A DNA stretch of 64,000 bases from Oleiagrimonas sp963821885 (GTDB lineage: Bacteria > Pseudomonadota > Gammaproteobacteria > Xanthomonadales > Rhodanobacteraceae): contig CAWGFN010000002.1 in NCBI GenBank assembly GCA_963821885.1, positions 496,001 to 560,000 on the forward strand. The letters run 5' to 3'. A program made the position numbers and the translations under genes. The notes under the pieces are model-generated. The model was not told the origin of the DNA. It saw only the letters and a list, made by a program, of their open reading frames with translations, and did not search any database. How positions within the stretch are numbered: position 1 is the stretch's first letter; the number at the start of each line of letters is the position of its first letter. Below are positions 17,811 to 26,978 of this stretch, in pieces.

Positions 17811-18764
17811 ATGTCCTCCCAACTCGAACAGCTGCGCGCCATGACCACCGTGGTGGTCGATTCCGGCGACCTGGAGGCCATCGCCCGCTACCGGCCCATC
17901 GACGCCACCACCAACCCCTCGCTGCTGCTCAAGGCCGCCTCCATGCCGGCCTACGAACCGCTGATCGCCGGCGCGCTGGACTGGGCTCGCCGTCGCAGCA
18001 ACGACCGTCAGACGCAGATCGCCGACGCCAGCGACCGCCTGGCCGTGGATGCCGGCCGACACATCCTCGAGCGGATTCCGGGACGCGTGTCCACCGAGGT
18101 CGACGCGCGGCTGTCCTTCGACACCGAGGCCACCGTGGCCAAGGCGCATCGCCTGGTCGAGCTGTACGACGAGGCCGGCATCGGCACCGACCGCATCCTG
18201 ATCAAGATCGCCGCCACCTGGGAAGGGTTGCGCGCCGCCGAGCGGCTGCAGCGCGCGGGCATCCACTGCAACCTGACGCTGCTGTTCGCCTTCGAGCAGG
18301 CGGTGGCCGCGGCCGATGCCGGCGTCTTCCTGATCTCGCCCTTCGTCGGCCGCATCCACGACTGGCATCTTGCCCGCTCGCAGCGCGACCACATCCCGGC
18401 CGAGGACGACCCGGGCGTGCACTCGGTGCGCCGCATCCACGACTGGTACAAGCGCCACGGCATCGACACCGTGGTGATGGGCGCGAGCTTCCGCCACACC
18501 GGACAGATCACCGCGCTGGCCGGCTGCGACCGCCTGACCATCAGCCCCGAGCTGCTGGCCGAGCTGGACGCGGCCGAGGCCGACCTGCCGCGCCGGCTGG
18601 CTGATCCTGGCGCCTCGACCGAGCGCCTGGGACGCCTGGACGAACGGGCCTTCCGCTGGGCTCTGAACGACGATGCCATGGCCACCGAGAAACTCGCCGA
18701 CGGCATCCGCCGCTTCGCCGCCGACCAGGTCAGGCTCGAGCAGCTGCTCGACGCGCGGCTGTAG
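17811..18764 (+). CDS. tal: transaldolase
   Basis: Non-oxidative pentose phosphate pathway enzyme moving a dihydroxyacetone unit between sedoheptulose 7-phosphate and glyceraldehyde 3-phosphate. The 317-residue protein is full length for the classical TalB type. It has TTNPSLLLKA near the start, the Schiff-base lysine at residue 132 in ILIKIAATWEGLRAAE, and NLTLLFAFEQAVAAADAGVFLISPFVGRI. It is cytoplasmic and has no operon partner; the next gene starts 75 bases later and is of unknown function. Confidence 0.96.
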   Translation: MSSQLEQLRAMTTVVVDSGDLEAIARYRPIDATTNPSLLLKAASMPAYEPLIAGALDWARRRSNDRQTQIADASDRLAVDAGRHILERIPGRVSTEVDARLSFDTEATVAKAHRLVELYDEAGIGTDRILIKIAATWEGLRAAERLQRAGIHCNLTLLFAFEQAVAAADAGVFLISPFVGRIHDWHLARSQRDHIPAEDDPGVHSVRRIHDWYKRHGIDTVVMGASFRHTGQITALAGCDRLTISPELLAELDAAEADLPRRLADPGASTERLGRLDERAFRWALNDDAMATEKLADGIRRFAADQVRLEQLLDARL

Positions 18765-18839
18765 CCGGCCCGGGGCACGGCCCGACGTGCTTGTGTATGC
18801 TGGCCCGGGCGCAACGGCGGGCACAGGGAGGGCGACACG

Positions 18840-19565
18840 ATGTCAAGAACGCACGGACGGATGGACGTATTCTTCCGCTGGATCTCCCGCATCAACAGCG
18901 TGCTGCTGCTGGCGCTGATCCTCGTCGCCGGGGTGGTGACCTTCAGCGCCAGTGGCCTCGGCGGCGGTCGCAACGATGTCGCGATGGAAGGGGCGGTGGC
19001 CGTGCGCCACGCATCCACGCCGGCCTGGCATCTGGGGATGATGCGCAGTCTCGATGGCACCTCGATGCTCTACGCGGCCCTCAAGGCGCGCGATGCGTCC
19101 TCGACCGTGTCCTTCTCCGGCTCGGTGTCCACGCGGGTCGGCAACGTGTTGTTCTTCGACATCGCCACGCAGCAGCCGCACTGGCTGTTCGCCGACAATC
19201 GGCAGGTGATCTCGCCGCCCGAAGTGCTCAAGCGCAAGCTGCCGGCTGCATCGCCAGGCGCCAAGGCGTCACGCCAGGCCGTCGCGCTGATCTTCGGCGT
19301 GCGTCCGGCGGCCGCCGACCCGAAGGCGACCGCGCTGTGGAACATCGACCTGGCCTCGGTGGACGGCCAGCGCGTGGAGACGCTCGCCACCGGCGTGGAT
19401 GGCATGATGGGCTTTCACTTCACGCCGGACCAGAAGACCCTGCTGGTCTTCTACACCGCGCATGGCGATGCCTACGTGCTCGATGCCGACCTGGACACGC
19501 TGAAAGTCCTGTCCAACCGCAAGCTGACCGTGCCCGGAAACGAGCCCGGCGCGGGCGTACACTGA
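18840..19565 (+). CDS. membrane-anchored protein of unknown function
   Basis: A 241-residue protein with one N-terminal transmembrane segment (INSVLLLALILVAGVVTFSASGL) and a periplasmic remainder. The C-terminal half (NIDLASVDGQRVETLATGVDG, FTPDQKTLLVFYTAHGDAYVLDAD) reads like blades of a beta-propeller, as in TolB- or WD40-like folds, but there are too few repeats to close one. GGGAGGG lies about eight bases before the ATG. It is followed 28 bases later by another exported protein on the same strand, so they may be co-expressed. I do not recognise the family. Confidence 0.7.
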   Translation: MSRTHGRMDVFFRWISRINSVLLLALILVAGVVTFSASGLGGGRNDVAMEGAVAVRHASTPAWHLGMMRSLDGTSMLYAALKARDASSTVSFSGSVSTRVGNVLFFDIATQQPHWLFADNRQVISPPEVLKRKLPAASPGAKASRQAVALIFGVRPAAADPKATALWNIDLASVDGQRVETLATGVDGMMGFHFTPDQKTLLVFYTAHGDAYVLDADLDTLKVLSNRKLTVPGNEPGAGVH

Positions 19566-19593
19566 ACGGGCCTGATCGCCGGAGCGACCCACG

Positions 19594-20028
19594 ATGCGCA
19601 CACCGACACGAACCGTCGCCGTCCTCGCCGCCAGCGCCATGCTGGTCGCGCTCGCCTTCGCCCAGGGTCGCGTGTCCCCGGATGCGCTGCCGGGCTGGCT
19701 GCAACGCGCCATCGCCGGCTATCAGGCGCATCCGAAACAGGCCGATGTGGCCTCGATCTGGCGCATCACCCACCACGGCGCGCCGGCCTACTACATGGTC
19801 GCGCCCTGCTGCGACCGCTTCAACGACCTGCTCGATGCCCGCGGCATGAAGATCTGCAGCCCCAGCGGTGGCCTGGCTGGTGGCGGCGATGGGCGCTGCC
19901 CGGCCCCGGTCGACCCGGGCACCCCGGTGGACCTGGTGTGGCGCAATCCGGCCATCGCCGGCACGCCGGAGCCGTCCGGACTGGGAATTGACTGGCCATA
20001 TCACCCGCAGGCAGCGGACGCGCATTGA
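19594..20028 (+). CDS. exported small protein with a conserved CCD...GDGRC motif
   Basis: The 144-residue product has a signal peptide (TVAVLAASAMLVALAFAQ). A compact domain follows with WLQRAIAGYQAHPKQADVAS, a YYMVAPCCDRFNDLLD stretch and KICSPSGGLAGGGDGRCP. The paired and spaced cysteines suggest disulfides in the periplasm. This pattern resembles small uncharacterised exported proteins (I think DUF6970, not certain) found in several phyla. The role is unknown. It lies directly after the anchored protein at 18840, separated by 28 bases. Confidence 0.68.
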   Translation: MRTPTRTVAVLAASAMLVALAFAQGRVSPDALPGWLQRAIAGYQAHPKQADVASIWRITHHGAPAYYMVAPCCDRFNDLLDARGMKICSPSGGLAGGGDGRCPAPVDPGTPVDLVWRNPAIAGTPEPSGLGIDWPYHPQAADAH

Positions 20029-20138
20029 GGTCCGGCGCGGGCCGGAGCGCCTTCCGTCGGCCCGATTCACGGTGAAGCGACGCGGTTTCGGGTAAAGTCG
20101 GGGTCGCATTTTTTCGGCTTCATGCAGGTCCCGGCGCC

Positions 20139-21608
20139 ATGAGCGTTGTCAGCCCCACCCGTTTCGACGAGATCCGACGCCAGATCGTCGGCATCGACCA
20201 GACCTTCCCCGGCCCGTACGGCGAACAGCGCATCGTGTATGCGGACTGGACCGCCAGCGGGCGCCTGTACGCGCCGATCGAGCGGCGCATGCGCGATAGC
20301 TTCGGCCCCTTCGTCGGCAACACGCATTCGGAAGCCAGCGTCACCGGCTCGGCGATGACGCTGGCGTACCACGAGGCGCACCGCATCATCAAACAGGAGG
20401 TCAACGCCGGCGACGACGACGTGCTGTTGACCTGCGGCCAGGGCATGACCGGCGCGGTCAACAAGTTCCAGCGCATCCTCGGCCTCAAGGCGCCGCAGAG
20501 CCTGCGCCGCTACATCGATATGCCTGAAGCCGAACGCCCGGTGGTGTTCGTCACCCACATGGAGCACCACAGCAACCAGACCAGCTGGTACGAGACCATC
20601 GCCGACGTCGAGGTGATTCCGCCCGACGCGCGCGGCATGCCGGACCTTGATGCCTTCGGCGCGCTGCTGGACAAGCATCGCGAGCGCAACTTCAAGATCG
20701 GCTCGTTCTCGGCCTGCTCCAACGTGACCGGCGTGCAGCCGCCGTATCGCGCGCTGGCGCGGATGATCCACCAGGCCGGTGGCGTGGCCTTCGTCGATTT
20801 CGCCGCTTCCGCGCCGTACGTCGAGATCGACATGCACCCGGCCGACGACGAGCATCTGGACGCGGTGTTCTTCTCGCCGCACAAGTACCTGGGTGGCCCC
20901 GGCGCCAGCGGCGTGCTGGTGTTCAACCGCAAGCTGTATCGCAACAGCGTGCCCGACGATGCCGGCGGCGGCACCGTGGCCTGGACCAACCCCTGGGGCC
21001 AGTACGCCTTCATCGACGACATCGAGGCGCGCGAGGACGGCGGCACGCCGGCCTTCCTGCAGACCATCCGTACCGCCCTGGCGATGCGCCTGAAGGCGCA
21101 GATGGGCGTCGCCGCGATGGCCGAACGCGAGCGCGCGCTGGTGCCGCGCGCGCTGGCCGGGCTGCGCGCCGTGCCCGGCGTGCACCTGCTGGCCAACGAG
21201 CAGGACGATCGCCTGGCGATCCTGTCCTTCTACGTCGAGGATCTGCACTACAACCTGATGGTGCAGCTGCTCAACGACCGCTATGGCATCCAGGCGCGCG
21301 GCGGCTGTTCCTGCGCCGGCACCTACGGCCACTACCTGCTGCACGTGGACCCGACCCGTTCGCGCCGCATCACCGACAAGATCGACCGCGGCGACCTCTC
21401 GGACAAGCCCGGCTGGGTCCGCCTGAGCTTCCACCCGACCACGCCCGACGACGAGCTCGACTACTGCATGGAGGCCGTGCGCGAGATCGTCAAGAACAGG
21501 GAACGCTGGTCGCGCGACTACGTCTACGACGCCCACACCAACGAATTCCGCCACATCACCGGCGGCGGCGTCATGGGTGATCGCGTCAAGAGCTGGTTCC
21601 AGCTGTAA
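20139..21608 (+). CDS. class V aminotransferase-fold PLP enzyme
   Basis: A 489-residue pyridoxal-phosphate enzyme of the cysteine desulfurase/selenocysteine lyase superfamily. The PLP lysine is at about 249 in FFSPHKYLGGPGASGVLVF and the cofactor aspartate at about 220 in VAFVDFAAS. The substrate region contains FVTHMEHHSNQTSWYETIADV. A cysteine-containing loop (QARGGCSCAGTYGHYLL) lies near residue 390, where desulfurases carry their active cysteine, so sulfur chemistry is possible but unproven. No Fe-S cluster genes are nearby. The overlapping or coupled partner is a VOC-like gene five bases downstream. Confidence 0.85.
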   Translation: MSVVSPTRFDEIRRQIVGIDQTFPGPYGEQRIVYADWTASGRLYAPIERRMRDSFGPFVGNTHSEASVTGSAMTLAYHEAHRIIKQEVNAGDDDVLLTCGQGMTGAVNKFQRILGLKAPQSLRRYIDMPEAERPVVFVTHMEHHSNQTSWYETIADVEVIPPDARGMPDLDAFGALLDKHRERNFKIGSFSACSNVTGVQPPYRALARMIHQAGGVAFVDFAASAPYVEIDMHPADDEHLDAVFFSPHKYLGGPGASGVLVFNRKLYRNSVPDDAGGGTVAWTNPWGQYAFIDDIEAREDGGTPAFLQTIRTALAMRLKAQMGVAAMAERERALVPRALAGLRAVPGVHLLANEQDDRLAILSFYVEDLHYNLMVQLLNDRYGIQARGGCSCAGTYGHYLLHVDPTRSRRITDKIDRGDLSDKPGWVRLSFHPTTPDDELDYCMEAVREIVKNRERWSRDYVYDAHTNEFRHITGGGVMGDRVKSWFQL

Positions 21609-21613
21609 CCGGG

Positions 21614-22010
21614 ATGGCGAATCCACCCGTCCTGCGCGTGGCGCGCCCCACCGACGCGGCTGGACGCCTTGAGCCGCATGTATGCGCACGGACTGGCGCT
21701 GGACGTGCTCGGCACGTTCCAGGATCACGACGGCTTCGACGGCGTGATCCTCGGCCATCCCCACGCGCCGTACCACCTGGAATTCACCTGCCATCGCGAC
21801 TCGGCGCCGCCCGCGCGCCCGGACCCCGACCAGCTGCTGGTGTGGTACCTGCCCGATCGCGCGCAATGGACCGAAACCTGCGCGCGCATGCTGGACGCCG
21901 GCTTTCGTCCGCTGGCCGCGGTCAACCCGTACTGGGACCGACAGGGCCGGACCTTCGAGGACCTCGACGGCTACCGGGTGGTGCTGCAGCAGGCCGCCTG
22001 GAAACGCTGA
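21614..22010 (+). pseudogene. VOC/glyoxalase-fold protein (YycE-like), frameshifted
   Basis: Read from the ATG at 21614, the first 14-15 codons (NPPVLRVARPTDA) are the usual start of small VOC proteins. After 21656-21660 the family sequence continues one frame later (LDALSRMYAHGLALDVLGTF, DGFDGVILGHPHAPYHLEFT, PDQLLVWYLPD, ending at 22010). One extra base in GACGCGGCTGGAC explains the break. The internal ATG at 21669 could start a shorter, probably misfolded product. The family includes metal-dependent lyases and dioxygenases; no substrate is known here. Confidence 0.72.
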
Positions 22011-22062
22011 GCCTCGCCGGGACTACGGGCACGGGCACGTCCGGCATGTCACGGATCCAGCC

Positions 22063-22458
22063 TCAGGCCGCCTCGCGCGCCCCCTTGTCGGCGCGCAGCA
22101 CCATCCAGCCCATCAGCAGCATGCCGAGCAGCACGCCCGTCGAACCGGCGCCCAGCACAGGCTCCATCTTCTCCTCCGACACCACGCCGCCGTAGAACAG
22201 CAGCAGGCCGATGCAGAGCACCAGCGCGGCCACGATGTGCAGCACGTATTGCACCCAGGCCAGGCGTTGGTTGGGTGCGTCCAGCCACAGCTTGTGGATG
22301 ATCGCGTAGATCAGCGACACCACGAAGCCGACCAGCAGGATGTGCGCGTGGGCCACCAACAGGCTGTGATCCTTGGACACCGCCATGTAGATGCCCACGC
22401 ACATGCCGAAGATCGCGAAGGCGATCGCCCAGATAAGGAACTTGCGGTCGAATCCCAT
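22063..22458 (-). CDS. small four-helix membrane protein with a HAH motif
   Basis: A 131-residue inner-membrane protein with four predicted helices. It contains LLVAHAHILLVGFVVSLIYAIIHKLW and a later histidine (YVLHIVAALVL); histidines at about 37, 39, 55 and 74 fall in or next to helices. The HAH...G pattern recalls the haem-copper-oxidase/NnrS-type helices that ligate haem, so a haem or metal role is conceivable, but this is inference. The ATG at 22458 has a GGGGGAG Shine-Dalgarno. It lies just past the 3' side of the rpoH terminator, on the same strand. Confidence 0.7.
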   Translation of the reverse strand: MGFDRKFLIWAIAFAIFGMCVGIYMAVSKDHSLLVAHAHILLVGFVVSLIYAIIHKLWLDAPNQRLAWVQYVLHIVAALVLCIGLLLFYGGVVSEEKMEPVLGAGSTGVLLGMLLMGWMVLRADKGAREAA

Positions 22459-22590
22459 GCCCACTCCCCCTCTCGCACACGTCATGGTGGCCGCTTCCGG
22501 AGCGTGACGGACTCGCGTCGGCGCGGTGTCCGGCGCCATCAGCGGCGCCGCGACGGCACCATAGCACCGCGCCGCGGCGGGCGGATATGC

Positions 22591-22612
22591 AAACGGCCCC
22601 GGAAGGGGCCGT
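22591..22612 (-). terminator. intrinsic terminator of rpoH
   Basis: Read leftward, an eight-base stem (ACGGCCCC / GGGGCCGT) with loop TTCC is followed by only three T residues. It sits 27 bases past the rpoH stop codon. The stem is strong, the T-run short. Confidence 0.6.
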
Positions 22613-22638
22613 CATGCAGTGCGGCTGTGTGGCGACCG

Positions 22639-23496
<858 letters not shown>

Positions 23497-23525
23497 GGAT
23501 GTGGACCTCTTGTGGAACCAGCAGG

Positions 23526-23552
23526 TTAGCACTCTGCGTGTTTGAGTGCTAA
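23526..23552. promoter_or_regulatory. CIRCE element (HrcA operator) in the rpoH leader
   Basis: TTAGCACTC-N9-GAGTGCTAA is a perfect match to the CIRCE consensus. It lies 30-56 bases upstream of the rpoH ATG and about 30 bases after the predicted transcription start. By known CIRCE biology, HrcA binding here would repress rpoH until heat titrates HrcA away from GroE. Confidence 0.93.
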
Positions 23553-23588
23553 GGCGCCGGGAAGTTCCCGCTCGATTAACTGTACTCA

Positions 23589-23616
23589 ATAGTACACCAA
23601 ACCAGGGGAAAATCAA
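23589..23616 (-). promoter_or_regulatory. predicted sigma-70 promoter of rpoH
   Basis: Reading leftward: -35 TTGATT (23616-23611), a 16-base spacer, and -10 TACTAT (23594-23589). The -35 hexamer overlaps the stop codon of ung. A small palindrome GTACT-N4-AGTAC covers the -10. The predicted start falls near 23582, placing CIRCE inside the leader. Confidence 0.55.
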
Positions 23617-24329
23617 GCCGGCGCGGCCGCCTCGAGCGCCCGCAGGGGCGGCAGGGACCAGTCGACCGGAGCCTGCCCGTGGCTTTGCAGGTACTGGTTG
23701 GCGCGGGAAAAGTGCCGGCAGCCGAGAAACCCGCGATGCGCCGACAGCGGCGAGGGATGCGGGGCCTTGAGGATGCCGTGGCGGCGGCCGTCGATGCGCT
23801 GCGCCTTGCTGCCCGCGTGGCTGCCCCAGAGCAGGAACACCAGCTGCTCGCGCCCGGCGGCCAGCACGTCGATGACGTGGTCGGTGAAGCCTTCCCAGCC
23901 CTTGCCCCGGTGCGAGGCCGCCTGGCCGCGCTCGACCGTGAGCACGGTGTTGAGCAGCAGCACGCCGCGGTCGGCCCACGGCGTCAGGCAGCCGTGGTCG
24001 GGCCGCGCGATGCCGAGGTCGCTCTCGATCTCCTTGAAGATGTTGAGCAGCGACGGCGGCACCGGCACGCCCGGGCGCACCGAGAAGCACAGCCCGTGGG
24101 CCTGGCCGGGGCCGTGGTACGGGTCCTGGCCCAGGATCACCACCTTCACCTTGTCGAACGGAGTGTGCGCGAAGGCCGCGAAGATGTCCTTCCCGGGCGG
24201 GTAGATGGTCTTGCCCGCGCGCTTCTCGGCGCGCAGGAAGTCGCCCAGCGCGCGCATCTCCGGGCGCTCGAAATACTCGCCCACGCGATCCTTCCAGGAC
24301 GCTTCCATATGCAGCACGTACTCGCCCAT
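23613..24329 (-). CDS. ung: uracil-DNA glycosylase
   Basis: Family 1 UDG that removes uracil from DNA, starting base-excision repair. The 238-residue product has the water-activating motif VVILGQDPYHGPGQAHGL with its catalytic aspartate, NTVLTVERGQAASH, and the DNA-intercalation loop KAPHPSPLSAHRGFLGCRHF. ATG 24329 is chosen because relatives carry about ten residues before the (L/M)E.SWK start; ATG 24308 and TTG 24338 are alternatives. It begins ten bases after the response-regulator stop, so it belongs to the ftsEX transcript. Its 3' end overlaps the rpoH promoter. Confidence 0.94.
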   Translation of the reverse strand: MGEYVLHMEASWKDRVGEYFERPEMRALGDFLRAEKRAGKTIYPPGKDIFAAFAHTPFDKVKVVILGQDPYHGPGQAHGLCFSVRPGVPVPPSLLNIFKEIESDLGIARPDHGCLTPWADRGVLLLNTVLTVERGQAASHRGKGWEGFTDHVIDVLAAGREQLVFLLWGSHAGSKAQRIDGRRHGILKAPHPSPLSAHRGFLGCRHFSRANQYLQSHGQAPVDWSLPPLRALEAAAPA

Positions 24330-24339
24330 CGGCAGCAAC

Positions 24340-25182
24340 TCAGGGCGCGTCGTTGCGCGCGCGCAGGTGCTGGGACACGCGCAGCTGGAACAGCAGCTTG
24401 GTGATCAGCAGGCGCTCCTCGACCGGCTTCTCCACCAGGTCGTTGGCGCCGGCGCGGATCAGCTCGGCCTGCTTGTCGGGGTTGTCGTCGCCGGTCATCA
24501 CCAGCACCGGCAGCTGCCCCTTGTTGTAGCCGTAGTCGTTGCGCAGCACGCGCAGCAGGTCGCCGCCGGTCAGGTCGCCTTTCAGCGTGACGTCGGTGAG
24601 CACCACGTCGGCGCCGATGCGGCCCTGCACCTTGGCCGTCTCCAGCCGTGCCAGGGCATCTTCCACGCTGATGTCGTGCAGCACGGTCAGGCCGTGCTTC
24701 TCCATCATGCGGCGGGTGGCCAGCGCGACCACGCGGCTGTCCTCGATGTACAGCACCTCGCCCGTGGCGGGGTCTTCCGGGCACACGTAGCCGCGGATGA
24801 AGTCGGCCAGGGCCTGGAAGCCCAGCGACTTGTCGAAATAATCGGTCACGGCATCGCCCAGGCTGCGGTCGCGCAGGCGCTGGTCGACGTCGCCGGAAAT
24901 CACCACGATCGGCACGTAGGTCTGGGTGGACTGCTCGCGGATGTGGCGGGCCAGTTCCAGGCCGTCGATGTCCGGCAGGCGCAGGGCCACGGTGACGAAA
25001 TCGACCACGCCCTCGGCCAGCGCCGCGCGCGCCTCCTCGCCGCTGCCGCAGGTGACGATGGTCGCCTGCGGCAATTCCTTGCCCAGCACCTGCTCGATCA
25101 GCCGGCGCACGACCTTGGAGCCGTCGACCACCATGACCCGCGGTTCGGCGCTGGCGATGTGTCGGCTGATGTCGCCCTTCAT
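24340..25182 (-). CDS. tandem receiver-domain response regulator
   Basis: Two receiver (REC) domains in 280 residues with no output domain. REC2 (from about residue 143, VLYIEDSRVVALATRRMMEK) has the acidic pocket, the phospho-acceptor aspartate in DVVLTDVTLKG, the threonine in VLVMTGDD and the lysine in DLVEKPV. REC1 (VMVVDGSKVVRRLIEQVL) has lost it: the acceptor position in DFVTVALRLPDIDG is alanine instead of aspartate, though a lysine-like position (YFDKSLG) remains. It is probably a protein-protein signalling module. It sits between ftsX and ung, 25 bases after ftsX, with a strong GAGGGAG ribosome site. The partner kinase is not in the window. Confidence 0.88.
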   Translation of the reverse strand: MKGDISRHIASAEPRVMVVDGSKVVRRLIEQVLGKELPQATIVTCGSGEEARAALAEGVVDFVTVALRLPDIDGLELARHIREQSTQTYVPIVVISGDVDQRLRDRSLGDAVTDYFDKSLGFQALADFIRGYVCPEDPATGEVLYIEDSRVVALATRRMMEKHGLTVLHDISVEDALARLETAKVQGRIGADVVLTDVTLKGDLTGGDLLRVLRNDYGYNKGQLPVLVMTGDDNPDKQAELIRAGANDLVEKPVEERLLITKLLFQLRVSQHLRARNDAP

Positions 25183-25207
25183 GCAGGCTCCCTCGTCGGT
25201 AAAACCA

Positions 25208-26164
25208 TCATCCCGGTCGTCTCAGTTGGCGCGCGCAGACCAGTCGCGCGCCCAGCCAGCCCAGCAACGCCGCGGCCACCGGCACCAGGGCCAGCTGCCA
25301 CCACGGCAGGCCGCCGAAGTCGAGCCGGCCGCCGTAGGCCGCGGCCAGGCGCGCCACCGGGGCGGCCAGCGCCCACTCCAGCAGGCCGGTCAGGATCACC
25401 GCGACCAGCCCGCCCGCAAGACCGTACCAGAGTCCGGCGTACAAGTAAGGACGCCGCACGAAGGCCGGGCTGGCGCCAACCAGGCGCAGCACCGCGATCT
25501 CGTCGGCGCGCCCCTGGATATCCAGGCGCACGCCGTTGCCGACCACCAGCAGCGCGGCCAGCGCCAGCAGCGTCGTCAGCATCAGCACCGCGCGGGTGCC
25601 GACAGAGAGCAGCGCATCCAGACGCTGGCGCCAGGCGCCGTCGTCCTGCACCTGATCGACGCCGTCCCGGTGGCGGATCCAGTCCAGCAGCGCCGCCGCG
25701 CGCCCGGCGTCCAGGCGCGTGGACGGCTGCACCACCAGCACCCACGGCAGCGGGTTGTAGTCCAGCGCCTTCAGCGCATCGCCGAAGCCCTGCATGGTGG
25801 CCAGCTCGGCCATGCCCTGCCTGGGACTGCGCACCTGCACCGCGGCCACGTCGTCGCGCTGACGCAGCGCATCGGCCAGCTTGCGGGCGGCGTCGGCGCC
25901 GGCATCGGTCTTCATGAACACGCTGATGGCCTGGGTCTCGCCCAGCGCGGCGCCGAAGCGCTGCAGGTTGCCCAGCAGCAGGGCGAAGGTCAACGGCAGG
26001 GCCAGCGCGAAGCCCATCACGGTGACCGTCAGCGCGGTGCCCAGCGGCCGCGAGGCCAGGCGTCGCAGGCTGGCGGCCAGGCCCCAGCCGTGCTGCTCCG
26101 CCCAGGCCGCCAGGCGGCGCGGACGGGTGCGGGCGGTGGCGGGATCGCGTCGCGCGCGCGCCAT
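25208..26164 (-). CDS. ftsX: cell division protein FtsX
   Basis: Membrane half of the FtsEX complex, which activates peptidoglycan amidases through EnvC-type partners at the septum. The 318-residue product has a basic cytoplasmic N-terminus and a first helix (TVTVMGFALALPLTFALLLG). A periplasmic domain (ISVFMKTDAGADAARKLADAL...) follows, then three more helices including TRAVLMLTTLLALAALLVVGNGVRLDIQ. The start codon overlaps the ftsE stop by one base (TGATG), so translation is coupled. Length and topology are normal. Confidence 0.95.
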   Translation of the reverse strand: MARARRDPATARTRPRRLAAWAEQHGWGLAASLRRLASRPLGTALTVTVMGFALALPLTFALLLGNLQRFGAALGETQAISVFMKTDAGADAARKLADALRQRDDVAAVQVRSPRQGMAELATMQGFGDALKALDYNPLPWVLVVQPSTRLDAGRAAALLDWIRHRDGVDQVQDDGAWRQRLDALLSVGTRAVLMLTTLLALAALLVVGNGVRLDIQGRADEIAVLRLVGASPAFVRRPYLYAGLWYGLAGGLVAVILTGLLEWALAAPVARLAAAYGGRLDFGGLPWWQLALVPVAAALLGWLGARLVCARQLRRPG

Positions 26165-26844
26165 CAGGTGCGTACCTCGGTGGCCGGCACGTCATCGACC
26201 AGACGGCCGTGGTCGAGCACCAGCACGCGCTTGCGGGTGCGCTTGATCAGCATCAGGTCGTGGCTGGCCACCAGCACGGTGGTGCCCACGCGCTGGAAGT
26301 CGTCGAACAGGTCCATGATCTCGGCCGCCAGTTGCGGATCAAGGTTGCCGGTCGGTTCGTCGGCGATGATCAGCGGTGGCTTGGCGACGATCGCGCGGGC
26401 GATGCCCACGCGCTGCTGCTCGCCGGTCGAGAGCATCACCGGCGCCTGTTTCTCGTAGGGCAGCAGGCCCACCTTCTCCAGCGCCGCGCGCACGCGACGG
26501 GCGCGCTCGGCCGGCGCGATGCCGGTGATCACCAGCGGCAGCGCGACGTTGTCGAACACGCTGCGGTCCATCAGCAGGCGGTGGTCCTGGAACACCATGC
26601 CCAGCTGGCGGCGGTGACGCGGAATGGCGCCGGCGCGCGCGCTGGACAGGTTGCGGCCGTTGACGGTCAGGCTGCCGCGGGTCGGCCGCTCGATCATGGC
26701 CAGCAGCTTGAGCAGGGTGCTCTTGCCCGCGCCCGAGTGGCCGGTGACGAAGACCATCTCGCCGGGCTCGACATGAAACGACAGGCCGGCCAGGGCTTCC
26801 TGGCCGGTGGCATACCGCTTGCTGACCTGGTCGAAACGGATCAC
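26164..26844 (-). CDS. ftsE: cell division ATP-binding protein FtsE
   Basis: ABC-type ATPase partner of FtsX. The 226-residue product has Walker A GHSGAGKSTLLKLL, the Q-loop in QLGMVFQDHRLL, the signature LSTGEQQRVGIARAIV, Walker B PPLIIADEPTGNLDP and the H-loop in LVASHD. The second signature residue is threonine where LSGGEQ is usual. The start taken is GTG at 26844 (VIRFDQVSKRYATG), which aligns with relatives; an ATG 33 bases upstream is an alternative and neither has a clear Shine-Dalgarno. It is first in the leftward run ending with rpoH. Confidence 0.94.
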   Translation of the reverse strand: MIRFDQVSKRYATGQEALAGLSFHVEPGEMVFVTGHSGAGKSTLLKLLAMIERPTRGSLTVNGRNLSSARAGAIPRHRRQLGMVFQDHRLLMDRSVFDNVALPLVITGIAPAERARRVRAALEKVGLLPYEKQAPVMLSTGEQQRVGIARAIVAKPPLIIADEPTGNLDPQLAAEIMDLFDDFQRVGTTVLVASHDLMLIKRTRKRVLVLDHGRLVDDVPATEVRT

Positions 26845-26978
26845 GTGCGCCGCGTCGGCTGCAAAGAACGCGAGCATACCGCGACACGCCATGCCCGCCA
26901 TAGATGCCGGACGCGATGCGCGGCCCCGCGCTGGCGCGGCGTCACCCGCCTGGGCACCGCACGCGGCGCCCGGCCGAT

